A stretch of 64,000 bases of DNA from Desulfuromonas acetoxidans DSM 684 (GTDB taxonomy: Bacteria > Desulfobacterota > Desulfuromonadia > Desulfuromonadales > Desulfuromonadaceae). Below the pieces are notes generated by a model. That model made no database searches and had not been told where the DNA came from. It saw nothing but the letters and a program-made list of their open reading frames with translations. The stretch spans positions 1-64,000 of the forward strand of contig NZ_AAEW02000018.1 in NCBI RefSeq assembly GCF_000167355.1, read 5' to 3'. A program made the position numbers and the translations under genes. Positions 1 through 8,653 of the stretch are shown piece after piece (within the stretch, counting starts at the first letter, position 1; the number at the start of each line of letters is the position of its first letter).

Positions 1-4
1 TGCT

Positions 5-286
5 ATGACTAAGACACCTTTGCAAAAATTATTGTCTCTTCGCCGCATCAGCGCAACCCAGATTGCCAGCGACACCGGTCTGGGCTATCATGCTGTGCAA
101 AAAACGATTAAAAACCAGAGACATAGCTCAAGAATCCGTGGTGCGATTGCCAAGTATCTCGATCTTGACTATGAATACCTGTGGGGAGAGCAAGCCGCTG
201 ACTATCTCAAAGAATTGATCCGCTGCGAGATTGATAAAAAGACAGCGACAACGGCGCACCACCTCACGCAAAAATTTCTCGACTAA
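5..286 (+). CDS. small helix-turn-helix DNA-binding protein
   Basis: A 93-residue basic protein. Residues 10-50 (LSLRRISATQIASDTGLGYH, then AVQKTIKNQR) look like a Cro/phage-repressor type helix-turn-helix: a conserved A-x-D-x-G-L turn followed by a recognition helix. A residual C-terminal helix (residues 50-93) has no recognised domain. The start codon lies 4 bases from the window edge, so its ribosome-binding site and promoter are out of view. The intergenic stretch that follows carries the pqi promoter. A phage-derived or plasmid-type regulator is possible; the target is unknown. Confidence 0.6.
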   Translation: MTKTPLQKLLSLRRISATQIASDTGLGYHAVQKTIKNQRHSSRIRGAIAKYLDLDYEYLWGEQAADYLKELIRCEIDKKTATTAHHLTQKFLD

Positions 287-394
287 CTTCTACGAGGCGC
301 GTCGAAGTGCAGCAATGAGACGATTGTCAACATTCGCCGCTGATCATTAAAACCAAGACACGGTCCGACATTTTCACCCGTCGAACGGCATTAA

Positions 395-403
395 TGTTAT
401 AAT
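395..403 (+). promoter_or_regulatory. candidate extended -10 promoter of the pqi operon
   Basis: TGTTATAAT is a perfect TATAAT preceded by the TGn extension. It lies about 20-30 bp upstream of the pqiA start. No convincing -35 is visible 16-18 bp upstream, which fits an extended -10 promoter. Confidence 0.5.
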
Positions 404-424
404 GTCACCTTATTTCACTTATGC

Positions 425-1666
425 GTGAGAAAAGGTATGAACCGCGTCAGTTGTCCTGATTGTGACCTCATCATTGAACTGCCAGCGCTACGCGATGGCC
501 AGCGCGCTTTCTGTCCCCGGTGCAACCATCTGCTAACGCATCGGGCACACCGCGCACTGGAGCGTTCAGCAGCCTTCGCCATGGCCGCGCTGATCTTCCT
601 CATCCTGTCCAACCTCTACCCGTTTCTCTCCTTTGAAGCCAGTGGTCGTGAACAAGTCATGACATTGCTGCAAAGCGCTCAAGAGCTGTATAAGACCGGC
701 AGTCAGGTTCTGAGTTTTTTCGTTCTGGCATTCATTATCATCTTTCCCGGGCTGATCCTCATCAGCCAGCTTCTTGTCCTGATGCCGATTGTCCTCAAAA
801 AACGCCCGGTGATCGGTTGCCGACTGTGGGCTCGTTTCATTTTCACATTGGGACCATGGAGCATGGCCGAGGTATTCATCCTCGGTGTGCTGGCCAGCCT
901 GACCAAGATCGCCAGCATGGCCACCATTGTGCTCGGGCTGTCATTCTGGGCCTACGTGGCTTTTTCGCTGTGTTTTCTCATTGCCGTGACCCGGCTCGAC
1001 CGCTACCAGTTCTGGCGCATCATTCTGCCTTTTCCGTCACCGCAGGCCACCAGTGGACAGACTGCCGCAACTCAAGGGCTGGCCCATTGTCACATCTGCA
1101 CACTCACCAGTCCGGAACATCTCAACCACTGCCCACGATGCGGCGCTACGCTGCATTATCGCACCCCGCAAAGCCTGCAACGCACCCTGGCCTGTCTAAT
1201 CACGGCCGTGGTGCTTTACCTGCCCGCTAACGTGCTGCCGATCACCCATACTGATCAGTTTGGCAACAACACCGACAGCACCATTATCGGCAGTGCCATC
1301 ATGATGTGGCACCATGGCAGTTACCCGGTATCCCTGATTATTTTTATTGCCAGCATTCTGATCCCCCTGGCCAAACTGTTGGGCCTGTTCTGGCTGTGCT
1401 GGAGCGTTAACCGCCCCAACAGCCCATTACCACGCCAACGCACCTCGTTGTACCGCATCACAGAATTTGTTGGCCGCTGGTCCATGGTCGACGTGTTTGT
1501 AGTCGCCATTCTCGTCGCTCTGGTTCAGCTCGGCGGCATCTTATCCATTCGCCCCGGCCCGGCTGCACTGGCCTTTTCCGGGGTTGTTATCATTACCATG
1601 TTTGCTGCGGAGTCTTTTGATCCGCGGCTGATCTGGGATAAAATTGAGGAGAGTTCCCGTGACTGA
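425..1666 (+). CDS. pqiA: PqiA-family membrane protein (paraquat-inducible protein A)
   Basis: A 413-residue inner-membrane protein with the PqiA architecture: two homologous halves, each starting with a zinc-ribbon-like CxxC pair (CPDCD...CPRCN near residues 10-35; CHICT...CPRCG near 215-235) followed by four hydrophobic helices. Known PqiA/YebS proteins pair with MCE proteins of the PqiB/YebT type, which bridge the periplasm for lipid transport. The start is GTG 425 or ATG 437; an AGAAAAGG stretch sits just before 437, and neither start is decisive. The stop overlaps pqiB by 8 bp, so this is the first gene of a pqiABC operon. Confidence 0.9.
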   Translation: MRKGMNRVSCPDCDLIIELPALRDGQRAFCPRCNHLLTHRAHRALERSAAFAMAALIFLILSNLYPFLSFEASGREQVMTLLQSAQELYKTGSQVLSFFVLAFIIIFPGLILISQLLVLMPIVLKKRPVIGCRLWARFIFTLGPWSMAEVFILGVLASLTKIASMATIVLGLSFWAYVAFSLCFLIAVTRLDRYQFWRIILPFPSPQATSGQTAATQGLAHCHICTLTSPEHLNHCPRCGATLHYRTPQSLQRTLACLITAVVLYLPANVLPITHTDQFGNNTDSTIIGSAIMMWHHGSYPVSLIIFIASILIPLAKLLGLFWLCWSVNRPNSPLPRQRTSLYRITEFVGRWSMVDVFVVAILVALVQLGGILSIRPGPAALAFSGVVIITMFAAESFDPRLIWDKIEESSRD

Positions 1667-3311
1667 GACTCAAGCCGTTATCTCTCAAAAAAAACGTTTC
1701 TCCATGGTGTGGATTATCCCCATCGTCGCCGTACTGCTTGGTGGATGGATGGCCGTGCATAATTTCCAGAACCGTGGCCCGCTGATCACCATTGAGTTTG
1801 TCAGTGCCGAAGGAATTGAGGCCGGTAAAACCCATATTAAAGCATTAAGTGTCGATATTGGTCTGGTGAAAAGTGTTGCATTGAACAAAAAACGCGATGG
1901 CGTTCTTGTCACCGCGCAAATTCAGAAACAGAGCAGCGACCTGCTGCGCGATGACAGTCAATTCTGGGTGGTGCGACCGCGGATCGGTGCCAGCGGCATT
2001 TCAGGACTGGGCACCCTGCTCAGTGGTGCCTATATCGAACTCTCCCCCGGCAGTGGCTCAGCGGGTCACGATCATTTTAAAGGCCTTAACGAGCCCCCAC
2101 TGACCCCGGCCAATACACCGGGACTGCATGTGACTCTGATCGGCACCGATCAAACCTCGCTTAATTCCGGCGAACCGGTGCTGTATCGCGGTTTTGAGGT
2201 TGGTCGCGTCGAAAAAACCGCCTTCGACACCAATAAACGCCAAATCCGTTTCTCCCTGTTTATCAACGCCCCCTATGATGACCTGATTACCGAAAACACC
2301 CGATTCTGGAATGCCAGCGGCATTGCCGTTAAAATGGACGCTGAAGGGGTGCGCCTCAACAGCGAATCCGTGGAATCCCTGCTGATCGGTGGCGTTTCGT
2401 TTGCCTTGCCGGACAACTTACCCCCCGGTGGAGCCGTGGACGATGGTCGGGAGTTTCTCCTCTACCCCGACAAGGAAAGCATCAACCACACAAGCTACAA
2501 GCACACCGCCGACTATCTGCTGTTGTTTGACAGTTCCGTTCGTGGCCTGTTGCCGGGTGCCCCGGTCACCTACCGTGGCCTGGAGATCGGTAAAGTGGTG
2601 GGGATCTCGTTTGATTATCTTCCTGAAGAGAATCTCTATCTGGATAACGATTACAAAATGGTTCCGGTCCTCATTCGTCTAACACCGGCAGCACTCACCG
2701 GCAACGACACGCCGCAAACTATCGCCGCCATGCAGCAACGCCTTGAAGATAGCATTGCCAAAGGGTTGCGAGCTACGCTGAAAACAGGCAATCTGCTGAC
2801 CGGCAGCCTGTATATTTCACTGGATTTTCTTGACCATCCACCCGAGGCTGACCTGCAACACATCGCCGGCTATGTTGTGCTGCCGACCCTGTCGGGCGGC
2901 TTTGACCAGATTCAGAACAAAATCACCCAGTTGCTCGATACCATCAACAACCTGCCGTTGAAAGAAACTGTTCTCAGTGCCGACAGTACTCTGAAAAGTA
3001 TTGGCTCCGCGGCGACTCAAGCCGACCAGGTTCTTGCTGAGTTGGATCAACTCCTAGGCGACGAGGACACTCAGAACCTTCCGCTTGAGCTACGAAACAC
3101 GCTTGAAAACTTGCGTCACAACCTCGGTGGTCTGGCAGGTGATTTTTCATCAGGCTCACCGTTCTATCGCAAGCTCAATGGCAACCTCGACCAGTTGCAG
3201 AAAACATTGCACAGTGTCGATCAACTCAGTGTTCAACTGGCCACCCAACCCAGTGAATTGCTCTTTTCCGATCCTCTGCCAGAGGATCCCCTGGCAGGAG
3301 ATAACTTATGA
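1659..3311 (+). CDS. pqiB: PqiB-family MCE-domain protein
   Basis: About 550 residues, anchored by one N-terminal membrane helix (about residues 15-33, SMVWIIPIVAVLLGGWMAV) and followed by three MCE-type repeats. Each repeat carries a G-x-x-V-x-Y/x-G-x-x-V/I-G core (IGLVKSVAL near 70; LYRGFEVGRVEKTAF near 180; TYRGLEIGKVVGISF near 310). A C-terminal helical region resembles the needle-forming part of PqiB. GTG 1659 is chosen because GAGGAG lies 7-8 nt upstream; a TTG at 1644 would place that ribosome-binding site inside the gene. It overlaps pqiA by 8 bp and pqiC by 4 bp. Confidence 0.9.
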   Translation: MTETQAVISQKKRFSMVWIIPIVAVLLGGWMAVHNFQNRGPLITIEFVSAEGIEAGKTHIKALSVDIGLVKSVALNKKRDGVLVTAQIQKQSSDLLRDDSQFWVVRPRIGASGISGLGTLLSGAYIELSPGSGSAGHDHFKGLNEPPLTPANTPGLHVTLIGTDQTSLNSGEPVLYRGFEVGRVEKTAFDTNKRQIRFSLFINAPYDDLITENTRFWNASGIAVKMDAEGVRLNSESVESLLIGGVSFALPDNLPPGGAVDDGREFLLYPDKESINHTSYKHTADYLLLFDSSVRGLLPGAPVTYRGLEIGKVVGISFDYLPEENLYLDNDYKMVPVLIRLTPAALTGNDTPQTIAAMQQRLEDSIAKGLRATLKTGNLLTGSLYISLDFLDHPPEADLQHIAGYVVLPTLSGGFDQIQNKITQLLDTINNLPLKETVLSADSTLKSIGSAATQADQVLAELDQLLGDEDTQNLPLELRNTLENLRHNLGGLAGDFSSGSPFYRKLNGNLDQLQKTLHSVDQLSVQLATQPSELLFSDPLPEDPLAGDNL

Positions 3312-3865
3312 GACGTGCATCCTTTTATTTAACGATTGTCACTACTCTGGGCCTGTTACTCGTTGCCGGTTGCAGCTCACCGACAACACCTAAAACCCAC
3401 TACTACCTCATTGCACCGGACTATCAGGCATCAGCCGTTCTCTCGCCACCTGCCACAATAAGTGTCGAATGCGCGCCATTTTTAAGTCAGGGAGGACTGG
3501 TGGTTGAACACGGAGATCAAACCATTGCCACTGCGCACTACCACCGTTGGGCCGAACCGCTGCCTGGCATGATCTCCCGCTATCTGCAGCGCCGACTGCA
3601 AAGCGGTCTGCGCACTGAAACTACCCCGCCCACCATGACCCTGCTGATTGATCAGTTTCATCGCCTCAATAACGGAACCGTGATCTATAGCGGGCAATGG
3701 TGGACGCAAGGAAGCGCTCCTCAGACCTTCCGTTATGAGGAACATCCGATATCCGCAAATTATGACACCACCGTCGCCAGTCTGCACCACCTGCTCGATA
3801 AGCAGGCGATGACTCTGGTCAAGACACTGGCTCCCGACACACTGGCTAAAACGGAGACGCCATGA
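3308..3865 (+). CDS. pqiC: PqiC-family outer-membrane lipoprotein (ABC-type transport auxiliary lipoprotein)
   Basis: A 185-residue lipoprotein: a signal sequence ends in the lipobox LVAGC (Cys about 22), followed by the HYYLIAPDY motif typical of the DUF330/PqiC family. Known PqiC proteins sit in the outer membrane and dock the PqiB needle. The ATG overlaps the pqiB stop (ATGA), and the downstream membrane protein starts 4 bp before its stop, so all four genes appear translationally coupled. Confidence 0.87.
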   Translation: MRRASFYLTIVTTLGLLLVAGCSSPTTPKTHYYLIAPDYQASAVLSPPATISVECAPFLSQGGLVVEHGDQTIATAHYHRWAEPLPGMISRYLQRRLQSGLRTETTPPTMTLLIDQFHRLNNGTVIYSGQWWTQGSAPQTFRYEEHPISANYDTTVASLHHLLDKQAMTLVKTLAPDTLAKTETP

Positions 3866-4368
3866 ACGAAGAAACACCGCCATTGCTGCCACGGCTGCTA
3901 ACCACGAATGCGCTGCGCGCCAACCTTAGCAAACACATGCAGCTCAACCAGATGGCCGACTCCAAGGCATCGATGATCCTTACCGTTTCATCGCTGGTTA
4001 TCACCATTACCCTGACCCAGTACGACCGGCTGCATCTGTCAACGGTGTTGATCCTTGCCGGAGCCGGCTTACTGGCCATTCTTTTTTCTATTCTGGCCAT
4101 CATTCCGCCGCTACATGCCAGCGGAGAGACCAACCTGTTTTACTTTCGCTCGTTTTCTGAACTCAGCGAAGAGGAGTTCAGTACCCGTTTCAAACAGATC
4201 ATTGCCGACAAAAACGCTCTGTACGATGCCTACCTGCATGAAATCTATTACCTCGGCAAACATCGTCTAACCCGTAAATATGGTCTGATTCGCGATGGTT
4301 TGTGGTGCCTGTTGGGGGGACTCATCGGTGCGACACTCAGTGCCGTGATCCATCGCTTACCCATGTGA
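3862..4368 (+). CDS. PycTM-like (Pycsar effector transmembrane domain, DUF5706-type) protein
   Basis: A 168-residue protein with two closely spaced membrane helices (about residues 36-52 and 58-76) and a third hydrophobic segment at the C terminus (about 145-163). The segment before helix 1 (HMQLNQMADSKASMIL) matches the pattern A-D-x-K-A-x-x-x-L of the PycTM/DUF5706 family. In Pycsar anti-phage systems such proteins are membrane-disrupting effectors switched on by cCMP or cUMP. No cyclase gene is visible nearby, and the start overlaps pqiC (ATGA), so here it belongs to the lipid-transport operon and may have a housekeeping membrane role. The family call is by motif. Confidence 0.6.
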   Translation: MNEETPPLLPRLLTTNALRANLSKHMQLNQMADSKASMILTVSSLVITITLTQYDRLHLSTVLILAGAGLLAILFSILAIIPPLHASGETNLFYFRSFSELSEEEFSTRFKQIIADKNALYDAYLHEIYYLGKHRLTRKYGLIRDGLWCLLGGLIGATLSAVIHRLPM

Positions 4369-4559
4369 CACAAATATTTTTTCCTGTTAACCATTGGGAA
4401 TATAGGAAGTTTCTCACCTAAACAAGCAATTGCGGCAAAAAAAATGAAAAAATGTCTAAAAAGCCTGGCAAAAAGTGCTAAAATAAAACCTAAATTTTAA
4501 TGTTGTAAAAAAACACATTAAAGAAGGGCCCTTCTAAGGGTCCGGTCGGGAGTCAAAAC
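4369..4559. other. AT-rich intergenic region with a 14-bp palindrome
   Basis: There is no gene here. The stretch is AT-rich with A-tracts and ends in a perfect palindrome, AGAAGGGCCCTTCT at 4522-4535, between the pqi operon and the HDOD gene. It is either the promoter/operator of the HDOD gene or a short hairpin in its 5' leader. A GGGAG ribosome-binding site lies just before the ATG at 4560. Confidence 0.4.
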
Positions 4560-5399
4560 ATGGGGGATTCAATCAGCAACCATATCCGCAAAGTGCGCGA
4601 GATCTCTGCACCACCAGAGCAGTTCGCCCAACTATTGCAGATGATCGGTGACGACCACAGCGATCTCACAGATCTGGTTGCCTTGCTGGAACTCCATCCA
4701 TTCATTACCGCCCGCCTGCTGCAGTGCGCCAACTCGGCCTATTTTCGTCAAGCCGGCGAAATCGATAACGTCCGAGATGCGGTTATCCGGGTTCTCGGTT
4801 TATCACTGACCCGCAGCCTGACTCTGGCATTTCTGGTTTCCGACAGTTTCAACCTCAACAAGGTCAGCAACTTTGACGGCCACCGCCATTGGTTTATCGC
4901 CCTGGTCACCGCAACCATGGCCCGCGAAATGGCTCCGAGGCTCAAAAATCCGCTCGACCAGGCCCCGGCACTGTACAGTGCAGGCATGCTGCACAATATC
5001 GGCGTTGCCGCTCTGGCCCATTGTTTTCCGGAACAAATGAACCAGGCTCTGATGACAGACACCGTCAGCCTGTCGGAGAAAACCCGCCGTCTATTTCACC
5101 TCGACCACTATCAGGCCGGGGCGTTGCTGATCCGAAGTTGGAACCTGCCCAAAACCATTGTCGAGCCGATCCTCCACCTGCGCAACCCCAACATTCATGG
5201 CCCCTCCGGATCAGCCGTCCAATTGATTCGCCTGTGCAGCACTCTGGCCAATCTGCTCTACAAAAAAGAGTTCCACTCCCTGAGGAATTACTCAGTCCAC
5301 CCGTCGTTTATGTCGCGTATCTCTTTTGAAGAAAGTATCTTTTTCATTGAAGGACAGTGTCGCACCCTCGACGAGATCAGTCAGATGATGTCGCGCTGA
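4560..5399 (+). CDS. HDOD-domain signalling protein
   Basis: A 279-residue protein made almost wholly of one HDOD domain. Typical features are the N-terminal PPEQFAQLLQMI, the LLQCANSAYFR segment (about 58-70), DAVIRVLGLSLTRSL (about 78-92) and the Y-S-A-G-M-L-H-N-I-G segment (about 138-147). The HD metal ligands are only partly kept, as usual for HDOD proteins, which are mostly non-catalytic regulators in c-di-GMP, chemotaxis or stress circuits. It is monocistronic, with a clear terminator downstream. The substrate or partner cannot be read from the sequence. Confidence 0.85.
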   Translation: MGDSISNHIRKVREISAPPEQFAQLLQMIGDDHSDLTDLVALLELHPFITARLLQCANSAYFRQAGEIDNVRDAVIRVLGLSLTRSLTLAFLVSDSFNLNKVSNFDGHRHWFIALVTATMAREMAPRLKNPLDQAPALYSAGMLHNIGVAALAHCFPEQMNQALMTDTVSLSEKTRRLFHLDHYQAGALLIRSWNLPKTIVEPILHLRNPNIHGPSGSAVQLIRLCSTLANLLYKKEFHSLRNYSVHPSFMSRISFEESIFFIEGQCRTLDEISQMMSR

Positions 5400-5459
5400 T
5401 TTCAGCCCGCATGTCTCGCAAAGATCACCGTCGTACAGACCTCCCCTGCCACAACAGAA

Positions 5460-5497
5460 AAAGGCCCCAGCGTTGAGTGTTCAACACCGGGGCCTTT
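5460..5497 (+). terminator. hairpin terminator after the HDOD gene
   Basis: AAAGGCCCC (5460-5468) pairs with GGGGCCTTT (5489-5497), with further pairing in the loop. The U-run is only the TTT of the stem itself. A-rich sequence on the other side would also let it work on the opposite strand. Confidence 0.7.
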
Positions 5498-5603
5498 CCC
5501 GTTACACGGATGCACACGTCTGCCACAACGAGTGACATGCTTTCAATCTAACATCCCGGCACACCCTGTCAAATCGATAGCGCCCTGCAGCGCTCTTTGC
5601 TTC

Positions 5604-5612
5604 TGTTATACT
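5604..5612 (+). promoter_or_regulatory. candidate extended -10 promoter of ald
   Basis: TGTTATACT carries the TGn extension and a 5/6 match to TATAAT. It lies about 50 bp upstream of the ald ATG. No clear -35 is present. Confidence 0.45.
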
Positions 5613-5662
5613 TTGAACGAGCTAAGTCACGGCAGGACAACGCACCTATCAGGGAGATCACC

Positions 5663-6790
5663 ATGAATATCGCCGTTGCCAAAGAGATTAAAAACAACGA
5701 ATACCGGGTCGCCATGACCGCAGAAGGCGTGGCACGTCTCACCGGACTTGGCCATCATGTCAGTGTCGAACAAAATGCCGGAGCCGGCAGCGGTATCAGC
5801 GACAGCGATTATCTTAATGCCGGTGCTCATATTGCCTTTGACCGTGCAGAGCTGTTTCAACGGGCCGACTTAATTGTCAAGGTCAAGGAACCACAGCCCG
5901 AGGAACTCCCACTGCTTAAAGCCGGGCAAACACTCTTCACCTATCTTCATCTCGCCGCGCTACCCGATCTGACCCGCCAACTGCTCGACAACGGCATCAC
6001 CGCCATCGGCTATGAAACCGTCACCGCGCCCCACGGCACTCTGCCGCTACTCCATCCCATGAGTTTAATCGCCGGACGATTGGCCGTACAAACCGGTGCA
6101 TCGTTATTGGAAAAAAACCACGGTGGACAAGGAATTCTGCTCAGCGGAGCTCCCGGAGCCGGTCGTGGACGGGTGGTCATTCTCGGTGCCGGAACCGTTG
6201 GTGAAAATGCGGTTGAAATCGCTGTCGGAATGGGTGCGGAGGTGGTCGTGCTCAACCGAAGCGCCCGTCGTCTCGAACAGCTCGAACAGCGCTACGCCAG
6301 CCGCATCACCACCCACATTCTCAGTGAAAAGACTCTCCACGAGCAAACCCGTCAGGCCGATCTGCTCATTGGTGCCGTGCTGGTTCCCGGAGCCAAAGCC
6401 CCGCAATTGGTCAGCCGCGACATGGTGGCCGCCATGAAGCCGGGCAGCGTCATCGTCGATGTCGCCATTGATCAGGGCGGCTGTGTTGAAACAATTCGCC
6501 CCACGAGTCACGATAATCCCACCTACATTGCGCACGACGTTATCCATTACGCCGTCACCAATATCCCCGGAGCCGTAGCACGCACCAGCACTCTGGCCCT
6601 CACCGGCCGAACGCTGGCATTCATTGAGCAACTAGCCGCCCATGGCACCGAACAAGCCTGTCAGCGCAACCCTCATCTGGCTAATGGGGTTAACGTTCAC
6701 GATGGAATCCTGTACAATCGCCAGGTTGCCGAAGCCCACAGCCTCAAATCCGCACCGCTGGCATCCTGGCTTGCCACACCGCACTCATAA
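5663..6790 (+). CDS. ald: alanine dehydrogenase
   Basis: A 375-residue enzyme of the alanine dehydrogenase/PNT family, catalysing L-alanine + NAD+ to pyruvate + ammonia + NADH. Visible motifs are the N-terminal KEIKNNEYRVAMTAEGV, the Lys-containing substrate segment VKVKEPQP (about 72-79), the HLAA segment near 95, and the NAD-binding GRVVILGAGTVGENAVEIA (about 165-183) with GxGxxG. The C-terminal ITNIPGAV...TLALTG pattern is also family-typical. ATG 5663 is chosen because AGGGAG lies just upstream and the protein begins at the family start; the reading frame stays open 66 bp further upstream without a ribosome-binding site. The next gene follows after 12 bp, probably in the same transcript. 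Confidence 0.93.
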   Translation: MNIAVAKEIKNNEYRVAMTAEGVARLTGLGHHVSVEQNAGAGSGISDSDYLNAGAHIAFDRAELFQRADLIVKVKEPQPEELPLLKAGQTLFTYLHLAALPDLTRQLLDNGITAIGYETVTAPHGTLPLLHPMSLIAGRLAVQTGASLLEKNHGGQGILLSGAPGAGRGRVVILGAGTVGENAVEIAVGMGAEVVVLNRSARRLEQLEQRYASRITTHILSEKTLHEQTRQADLLIGAVLVPGAKAPQLVSRDMVAAMKPGSVIVDVAIDQGGCVETIRPTSHDNPTYIAHDVIHYAVTNIPGAVARTSTLALTGRTLAFIEQLAAHGTEQACQRNPHLANGVNVHDGILYNRQVAEAHSLKSAPLASWLATPHS

Positions 6791-6802
6791 TCAGGAGCAT
6801 CA

Positions 6803-7060
6803 ATGACCATCACATTTTACCGAACAGCCCTGTGTCCACGCTGCTTTCTGGCCAAACGAGCCTTGGACAAGATCGTCGCCGACACAGATATCACCGTTGA
6901 AACCGTCGAAATTGCCACCACAGCCGTTAGCAGTTGGCGCAATGGAATCCGTATGATTCCGGCCTTAAAAATTGGTGATGAGATTCTCAGTGGTGTGCTG
7001 CTCGACGAACAACGCATTCGCAGATTTATTGACCAGCAGAAGGAGGACGCATCAGCTTGA
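6803..7060 (+). CDS. glutaredoxin-like thioredoxin-fold protein
   Basis: An 85-residue protein with an N-terminal beta strand, a redox motif CPRC (residues 11-14, ALCPRCFLAKRAL) and a cis-Pro loop (RMIPALKI, about 51-58): a minimal glutaredoxin/thioredoxin fold. GAGCATCA precedes the ATG, 12 bp after ald, suggesting co-transcription. The physiological partner is unknown. Confidence 0.75.
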   Translation: MTITFYRTALCPRCFLAKRALDKIVADTDITVETVEIATTAVSSWRNGIRMIPALKIGDEILSGVLLDEQRIRRFIDQQKEDASA

Positions 7061-7064
7061 AATA

Positions 7065-8129
7065 TTAGCGGTTGTCATGGGCAAAGCCATTGCCATCGAA
7101 AGACCAATCGCGAAAGGCAAACATAAAAGGATGATTCAACGTGCGGAAAAACCATTGATTGCGATGGTTGAAGCCGACAACGCGGCTCATCGTTGAAAAA
7201 TCGAGTTGCCAGCCATCCTCACAGCGTTCAAAAAAATACGGCGACCACTGGCGCTGATCCAAAGAGAAGCGCACCACCGCCAGCGGACCCTGCTCAAACA
7301 CTTCGGCCTGCGCTAAACCTCTTTCCAAATCACGCCGTTCATTATTCTGCTGGGCATCCGTTACCAGCCAACTGGCAAAAAACTCGCGAGTGGCTGGCGT
7401 GTACAACGTTAATTCAGCATCTTTAACATGCTCTTCAAGAACCTGCCGATAACATTCCAATGCCGCCAACGGCGTTGGTTGAGGCACAAAACGACTGCGG
7501 ACCGACTCTGACATCGGACCGCTGAATTCAGGCGACAGCGGCTTGTTGATGGGAACTGTCGTCACCGCCCCGCCCCCACCGGAATAGCGCCCTGCCATTC
7601 CCTGCGTCGGCACCACCTCATTTTCCGGCTGTTCAGCAACCAACAACTCCAAGCTAGCCTCAATCCCGTCACCAACCCGGTTCGCAGCAAAAAATGGGGC
7701 CATCTGATCATGCTCAATCCGCGCCACAATCACATCACTGAACACCCCTTCGAGGTCATAACCGATTTCAACGCGCACCTGCTGCGCCACCGGATCAACC
7801 ATCAGCACCACGCCGCGGGCACCACCGGCCAGTTGACCAACGTGGTGTTCCTCCATCCAGCGCAACGCCGCAGCATCAATATCCACCGGCGTCTGTTTCA
7901 GGGTTACCACCTGCAGCTGAACGCCATTATGCTTCAGCATCGAATGCGCCAGGCTTTCAATCCGCTGAATTGCCTGTGGTGACAGCAGGTCAGCCTGATC
8001 GACAACTGCTCGTTCCTCCAGTGTCGTACGTTCACAGCCCGCACTGAATGCCAAAACCGCAAGCAGCAAAAAAACACTAGCGTTCGTCAGCAGGGTCTTC
8101 TTCAGGCTCTTGCTGTTCCAGGTCGGCAT
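7065..8129 (-). CDS. TPM-domain lipoprotein
   Basis: About 354 residues. A membrane signal (VFLLLAVLAFSAGC) ends in a lipobox-like Cys, followed by a TPM-phosphatase type domain (VVDQADLLSPQAIQRIESLA ... LQVVTL ... RGVVLMVDP ... VRVEIGYDLEGVFSD), about residues 38-165. A glycine-rich spacer (GRYSGGGG) and an unassigned C-terminal half follow. TPM proteins act at the membrane or in the periplasm with varied roles. ATG 8129 (AGGACA upstream) is preferred over an upstream start at 8165. The start lies inside the DUF4124 gene, so the two are co-transcribed. Confidence 0.75.
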   Translation of the reverse strand: MPTWNSKSLKKTLLTNASVFLLLAVLAFSAGCERTTLEERAVVDQADLLSPQAIQRIESLAHSMLKHNGVQLQVVTLKQTPVDIDAAALRWMEEHHVGQLAGGARGVVLMVDPVAQQVRVEIGYDLEGVFSDVIVARIEHDQMAPFFAANRVGDGIEASLELLVAEQPENEVVPTQGMAGRYSGGGGAVTTVPINKPLSPEFSGPMSESVRSRFVPQPTPLAALECYRQVLEEHVKDAELTLYTPATREFFASWLVTDAQQNNERRDLERGLAQAEVFEQGPLAVVRFSLDQRQWSPYFFERCEDGWQLDFSTMSRVVGFNHRNQWFFRTLNHPFMFAFRDWSFDGNGFAHDNR

Positions 8130-8430
8130 TGTCCTCTTCCGAGCTTGTCTCATCAGTCGCCTCATCGGTCTCGTCCTCCTCCGCAGCCATCATTTCAGGC
8201 TCTTCAGCAGCATCCTGCTCTGCCATGGCAGAGGTCTCATCAGCAGACTGGGATGGTTTTGCGTCCGGATAAGAACGATCCTCGAAATTTTTCACATTGG
8301 CGGAAGAACCAGGATGGCGGTCACTGTAATGAACCACACCCTTATCATCCACCCATTTATACAACGGTCCGGCAAAACTCACCGCCGGGAACAGACACAC
8401 CAAACACAAGCAAACCACAACACAACGCAT
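8077..8430 (-). CDS. DUF4124-domain secreted protein with acidic tail
   Basis: A 117-residue protein: a signal peptide (about residues 1-21, ending AVSFA), then the DUF4124 signature GPLYKWVDDKGVVHYSDRHP, then about 60 residues extremely rich in Glu/Asp. ATG 8430 is chosen because GGAGGAAG is 3-7 nt upstream. It overlaps the 5' end of the TPM gene by 53 bp, so the two form an operon. DUF4124 proteins are exported and of unknown function. Confidence 0.8.
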   Translation of the reverse strand: MRCVVVCLCLVCLFPAVSFAGPLYKWVDDKGVVHYSDRHPGSSANVKNFEDRSYPDAKPSQSADETSAMAEQDAAEEPEMMAAEEDETDEATDETSSEEDNADLEQQEPEEDPADER

Positions 8431-8593
8431 GGCTTCCTCCACTCTCAAAGGTTGATGCCTAAAAAACCGTTCACTTTTATCCATAAATACTCGAAAAGAG
8501 TCAAAAACACCAGCGCTGTTATTACTCTATTAGAAGAACCGATAACGCACTGATATTCCCTTACCAAATGCCTATCTACGGCTGACTCACCCC

Positions 8594-8628
8594 AAAGAAA
8601 AACGCCGTTGACAAGAAACTCAACGGCG
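8594..8628 (-). terminator. rho-independent terminator for the zinc-ribbon gene
   Basis: CGCCGTTGA (8603-8611) pairs with TCAACGGCG (8620-8628). On the minus strand the stem is followed by TTTTTCTTT (8602 down to 8594), as expected downstream of the minus-strand gene ending at 8654. Confidence 0.8.
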
Positions 8629-8653
8629 CATCGTTTCTAAAACGGAAGGTGCC

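Noticed and set aside
3862-4368. A Pycsar defence system at the pqi operon
   Set aside because: No nucleotide cyclase gene is adjacent; only the membrane domain is present, so a full Pycsar call is not supported.
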